NCBI GenBank assembly: GCA_004028745.1
Contig: RAZP01000048.1
Span: 1 to 45,886 of the forward strand
Length of the DNA stretch: 45,886 nt
Source of the DNA: Prosthecochloris sp.
Lineage (GTDB): Bacteria; Bacteroidota; Chlorobiia; Chlorobiales; Chlorobiaceae
Reading direction: 5' to 3'
A model generated the notes under the pieces. That model was not told where the DNA came from. It made no database searches and saw nothing but the letters and a program-made list of their open reading frames with translations. Shown in pieces: positions 42,582 to 45,886 of this stretch (positions are counted from its first letter, which is position 1; every line of letters begins with the position of its first letter). The translations under genes were made by a program, and so were the position numbers.

Positions 42582-43000
42582 ACATGTATTCCATTATTCT
42601 TTCTACAGCATCCAGTTATCTCCTGCTTCTGCTGCTGATGTTTTCTGCATTCCTTTTGTTGCGGGGGCATAATGAGCCTGGCGGCGGTTTTGTCGGCGGA
42701 CTTGTAGCCGCAGCAGCCTACGCGCTGTACTTTATTGCAAACGGTATTGATGCAGCGCAGAGAATTGTGCGTGTTGAGCCGCAGAGAATTATCACCGCCG
42801 GGCTGCTGCTTGCAATTGTGAGCACAATACCGTCTCTTGTCACCGGAGAGCAGTTCATGACCGGCACGTGGTTCGATACCGGAGTTCCGTTGATCGGGAA
42901 AGTGGGAACACCGCTGCTGTTTGATCTCGGGGTGTATTTTCTTGTGCTGGGCATTACGTTGCAAATCATCTTTTCACTTGCAGAGGAAGATAAATCATGA
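42578..43000 (+). CDS. mrpB: Na+/H+ antiporter subunit MrpB
   Basis: This 140-residue, four-helix protein has the MnhB signature LLRGHNEPGGGFVGGLVAAAAYAL. The gene overlaps mrpA and mrpC by four bases. Length is normal. Confidence 0.95.
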   Translation: MNMYSIILSTASSYLLLLLLMFSAFLLLRGHNEPGGGFVGGLVAAAAYALYFIANGIDAAQRIVRVEPQRIITAGLLLAIVSTIPSLVTGEQFMTGTWFDTGVPLIGKVGTPLLFDLGVYFLVLGITLQIIFSLAEEDKS

Positions 43001-43362
43001 CCTTTCTTCTTGCTGTCATTGTAGGCGTGCTCTATGCCGTCGGAACGTATCTCGTCCTGAGAAGAAGCTTAGTCAAGGTGATTTTCGGCTTGATCTTCCT
43101 GGGCCATGCTGCCAATCTCCTGATTTTCACCGTCGGACGCCTGACCAAAGGGGCTCCGGCCTTTATACCTGAAGGAACCGACATGCTCACAGAGCCGTTT
43201 GCCGATCCCCTGCCGCAGGCATTGATCCTGACGGCCATCGTTATCGGGTTCGGGGTACAGGCATTCACAATTGTATTGTTCAAAAGAATGTATCAGACGC
43301 TGGGAACGGAAGATCTCGATAAAATGAGAAGCACTGACCAACTCAAGCCGGAGCACAAATGA
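42997..43362 (+). CDS. mrpC: Na+/H+ antiporter subunit MrpC
   Basis: The 121-residue NuoK-like subunit has three helices (FLLAVIVGVLYAVGTYLVL, VIFGLIFLGHAANLLIF, and ALILTAIVIGFGVQAFTIVLF with the usual DPLPQALILTAIVIG motif). It overlaps both neighbours by four bases. Confidence 0.95.
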   Translation: MTFLLAVIVGVLYAVGTYLVLRRSLVKVIFGLIFLGHAANLLIFTVGRLTKGAPAFIPEGTDMLTEPFADPLPQALILTAIVIGFGVQAFTIVLFKRMYQTLGTEDLDKMRSTDQLKPEHK

Positions 43363-44876
43363 GCCAGATCATTATTCTGCCCATACTTTTGCCGCTGGCC
43401 TCCGCTGTGGTCATGATGTTTTTCTGGAAATCGGTTGCTGTACACCGCGTTCTGAATGTGGCAGGGACAGCCATGTTGTTTGTGGTTTCCCTGGTGATAC
43501 TTGCCAACGTTCTGTCGAAGGGCATCCTGTCACTACAGGTAGGCGGCTGGGCCGCACCGTTCGGCATCAGCATGGTGGCCGATCTGGTTTCCGCCATCAT
43601 GCTGGTAGCTACGGCACTCATAGGTTTTACCACGGCGCTTTATTCGCTCGGCACCATCGACGAAAAACGTGAGCATTACTTCTTTTACCCGCTCTTGCAA
43701 CTGCTTCTGATGGGCATCAACGGGGCATTCTTGACAGGGGATGTCTTCAACCTCTATGTCTGGTTCGAGGTGACGCTTATCTCCTCCTTTGTGCTGCTCG
43801 TCCTTGGCGGAACGCCGGAACAGCTTGAGGGGGCAATCAAATATGTTACGTTGAACCTGCTTTCTTCCACGATCTTTCTTGCCGCTGTCGGGATTCTTTA
43901 CGGAATAGCCGGGACGCTGAACATGGCAGATCTTGCCGTCAGGGTTCCTCTGCTCGATCACCGGGAGCTGCTGTCAGTGGTCGCGGTGTTGTTCATGATC
44001 ACTTTCGGAGTCAAGGCTGCTATTTTCCCGCTCTTTTTTTGGCTTCCCGCGTCGTATCATACTCCTCCGGTAGCGGTTTCAGCCATCTTCGCCGGGCTCC
44101 TGACAAAGGTGGGTGTCTACGCGATTATGCGTTTTTTTACTACTATTTTCAACCACGACGATGCCGCTTTCATTTATCAGTTCCTCCTCATTGCCTCTGC
44201 CTTTACCATGGTCGTAGGGGTGCTGGGAGCGGCGGCGCAGTATGACTTACGCAAGCTGCTCTCCTTTCATATCATCAGCCAGATCGGCTACATGATTTTT
44301 GCTCTGGCTATCCAGTCGCCGCTGGCCATTGCGGGAGCGCTGTTCTACATCGTTCACAATATCATTGCAAAGACGAACCTGTTTTATGTGAGCGGGGCCA
44401 TCAAACGCCTGAAAGGTTCATACGATCTCAAGGAGATCGGCGGCATCTACCGGTTTTACCCGCTTCTCGGCCTGCTGTTCCTGGTTCCGGCGCTCGGGCT
44501 TGCCGGTATCCCCCCCCTGTCGGGGTTCTGGGCAAAGTTTGTAGTGATAAAAGCAGGACTTGAAGCAGAGCACTATCTGCTGGTAGGCGTTGCTTTGCTC
44601 GTGAGTCTGCTGACCCTTTTTTCCATGATAAAGATCTGGAATGAAGCTTTCTGGAAAGATGACCCAAGGGGAAGCAACAACATTGTTGATGAGGATTACA
44701 CCCATATCGGCAGCACGAAAAAGGTCATGATGTTTGCGCCGATCGTTGTTCTCAGCGCGATAACAGTTGTGTTCGGCCTCTGGTTCGAGCCGTTTTTTGA
44801 CCTTGCCAGCAGGGCGGCAAACCAGCTTCTGGATACCGGGCTTTACATTCAATCGGTCATAGGAGTAAAGTCATGA
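43359..44876 (+). CDS. mrpD: Na+/H+ antiporter subunit MrpD
   Basis: This 505-residue NuoN/M-like subunit has fourteen or so helices, a LYVWFEVTLISSFVLLVLGG region with the conserved Glu, FGVKAAIFPLFFWLPASYHTPPVAVSAIFAGLLTKVGVYA with the channel Lys, and LSFHIISQIGYMIFA. Length and order are normal. It overlaps mrpC and mrpE by four bases. Confidence 0.96.
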   Translation: MSQIIILPILLPLASAVVMMFFWKSVAVHRVLNVAGTAMLFVVSLVILANVLSKGILSLQVGGWAAPFGISMVADLVSAIMLVATALIGFTTALYSLGTIDEKREHYFFYPLLQLLLMGINGAFLTGDVFNLYVWFEVTLISSFVLLVLGGTPEQLEGAIKYVTLNLLSSTIFLAAVGILYGIAGTLNMADLAVRVPLLDHRELLSVVAVLFMITFGVKAAIFPLFFWLPASYHTPPVAVSAIFAGLLTKVGVYAIMRFFTTIFNHDDAAFIYQFLLIASAFTMVVGVLGAAAQYDLRKLLSFHIISQIGYMIFALAIQSPLAIAGALFYIVHNIIAKTNLFYVSGAIKRLKGSYDLKEIGGIYRFYPLLGLLFLVPALGLAGIPPLSGFWAKFVVIKAGLEAEHYLLVGVALLVSLLTLFSMIKIWNEAFWKDDPRGSNNIVDEDYTHIGSTKKVMMFAPIVVLSAITVVFGLWFEPFFDLASRAANQLLDTGLYIQSVIGVKS

Positions 44877-45346
44877 CCCTGCTTCTGTTTAATATCCTGA
44901 TGGCGATAGCCTGGATGCTGCTGGCCGGGGAAGTGAGTGCCGGAACATTCGCCGGTGGAATGATTATCGGCTACTTGATCCTGTGGCTTTCGCGCTCCGC
45001 ATGGGGTGAGACGAAGTATTTCACGAAAATTCCTCTCGTGACCATGTTTGTCTTTTACTTTCTGAAAGAACTGATCATCGCGAATCTCAAAGTTGCGTTC
45101 GATATTGTGACGCCAAAAGATTACATGGAACCGGGGATTATTGCAGTGCCGCTTGATGTGAGAACCAATATCGAGATCACACTGTTTGCGAACCTGGTGA
45201 CCCTGACTCCCGGGACACTGAGCCTTGATGTGTCACCCGACAGGAAAATCCTGTATGTGCATGCCCTGTATGTCAAAGATGCCGACCGTTTCAGGGATGA
45301 ATTGAAAAACGGTCTTGAAAAACGATTGATCGAGGTGCTGCGATGA
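44873..45346 (+). CDS. mrpE: Na+/H+ antiporter subunit MrpE
   Basis: The 157-residue subunit has two or three N-terminal helices, then the cytoplasmic domain pattern VPLDVRTNIEITLFANLVTLTPGTLSLDVS, which is the MnhE signature. It overlaps mrpF by four bases. Confidence 0.95.
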   Translation: MTLLLFNILMAIAWMLLAGEVSAGTFAGGMIIGYLILWLSRSAWGETKYFTKIPLVTMFVFYFLKELIIANLKVAFDIVTPKDYMEPGIIAVPLDVRTNIEITLFANLVTLTPGTLSLDVSPDRKILYVHALYVKDADRFRDELKNGLEKRLIEVLR

Positions 45347-45615
45347 GCTTTATAGAACTGTCTGTTACTATAGCTATCGCCTTCATCGGCCTCTCCATCC
45401 TGATTATTTTCCTGCGGCTGGTGATCGGGCCGACCATCGAGGACCGGATTGTGGCGCTGGATCTGCTCTCGGCCAATGCCATCGCCTTCATTGCTGTATA
45501 TTCCATCCAGAACAATACCACCACATTCCTCGATGTCGGCATCATCCTTGCACTGCTGGCATTTCTGGGCACGGTAGCCTTTGCATTCTATCTTGGAAGG
45601 AGGAGAAAACAATGA
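45343..45615 (+). CDS. mrpF: Na+/H+ antiporter subunit MrpF
   Basis: This 90-residue three-helix subunit has RLVIGPTIEDRIVALDLLSANAIAFIAVYSI, the MnhF motif with Asp in DRIVALDLL. It overlaps mrpE and mrpG by four bases. Confidence 0.95.
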   Translation: MSFIELSVTIAIAFIGLSILIIFLRLVIGPTIEDRIVALDLLSANAIAFIAVYSIQNNTTTFLDVGIILALLAFLGTVAFAFYLGRRRKQ

Positions 45616-45886
45616 TCGAGATCCTGAGCGGCGTCTTTCTGCTTTCAGGCACCCTGTTTATTCTGCTCTCGGCATTCGGCATCCTGAAAATGCCTGATCT
45701 GTATACCCGGATGTCGGCAACTACCAAAGCCTCAACCCTGGGTATCGGGCTGGTGCTTATCGGAACGGTTATTTACTGGCAGGATTTCGGCATCGCCTCC
45801 CGCGCTTTCGCAATTATTCTTTTTCTTTTCCTGACAGCGCCTGTTGCCGCACATATTATCGGCAGAGTAGCGTATTTCGGCAAGGT
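45612..45886 (+). CDS. mrpG: Na+/H+ antiporter subunit MrpG (partial)
   Basis: The ATG overlaps the mrpF stop (ATGA). The 91 codons present read MIEILSGVFLLSGTLFILLS, GILKMPDLYTRMSATTKAST, and LFLFLTAPVAAHIIGR, the MnhG signature. The 3' end lies beyond the window. Confidence 0.92.
   Translation, partial: MIEILSGVFLLSGTLFILLSAFGILKMPDLYTRMSATTKASTLGIGLVLIGTVIYWQDFGIASRAFAIILFLFLTAPVAAHIIGRVAYFGK

Noticed and set aside
1..45886. tRNA or rRNA genes
   Set aside because: No cloverleaf with a CCA-adjacent acceptor stem or conserved rRNA block was noticed on reading, though a covariance search was not possible.

Overview
The window looks like chromosome of a green sulfur bacterium (Chlorobiaceae). 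The strongest marker is PscC, the P840 reaction-centre cytochrome c-551, with its three N-terminal membrane helices and C-terminal heme-c domain (complement of 9576-10361). The rest of the backbone fits: ruvB, hprK, hpf, queF, ppc and comM. The species cannot be fixed from sequence alone.

Layout. Bases 1-466 hold a 31-copy 7-bp tandem repeat and two hairpins. 467-8615 is a run of minus-strand genes: hprK, a peptide-type substrate-binding lipoprotein, an OppB/DppB-type permease and ruvB, then hpf upstream of hprK, and a tightly overlapping trio (methyltransferase, DUF4905-like protein, Xer recombinase). queF, a small inverted-repeat element, pscC, ppc and comM follow up to 14994.

Bases 15000-24700 form an accessory region full of duplications and decay. 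It holds two copies of a SnoaL-like gene, a dead HigA-type antitoxin, an IS5-type transposase remnant, a Hint (intein-like) protein next to a GIY-YIG nuclease interrupted by a UAG codon, a 214-bp near-identical duplication, transglutaminase gene debris, a strongly structured RNA resembling HEARO/omegaRNA, a phage-type integrase tail, and a DUF4258/YgiT toxin-antitoxin pair. It ends in a large repeat-rich autotransporter (24781-27447).

Bases 27542-40057 hold mostly minus-strand small genes: methyltransferases, GNATs, a formyltransferase-like protein, a flavodoxin, a NUDIX hydrolase, SppA, an OppF/DppF-type ATPase, HicBA, an overlapping pair of thioesterase-like proteins, a SRPBCC protein, a TauE/SafE exporter and a thioredoxin-fold protein. 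The window ends in a seven-gene mrpABCDEFG Na+/H+ antiporter operon with 4-base overlaps; mrpG is cut by the window edge.

Non-autonomous elements run through the window. One family has GGGCACCTCTATTAATT-type ends (two intact copies with 4-bp target duplications, two fragments), and its ends match the surviving end of the IS5-type remnant. A second family has GAGGCTGTCTCA-type ends. A third repeat, built from CGATTACGA and GCTTCGCTGAGTACGA blocks, recurs five times in spacers. The most novel candidates are the Hint/GIY-YIG pair, the standalone structured RNA and the unrecognised 187-residue protein with its truncated duplicate.
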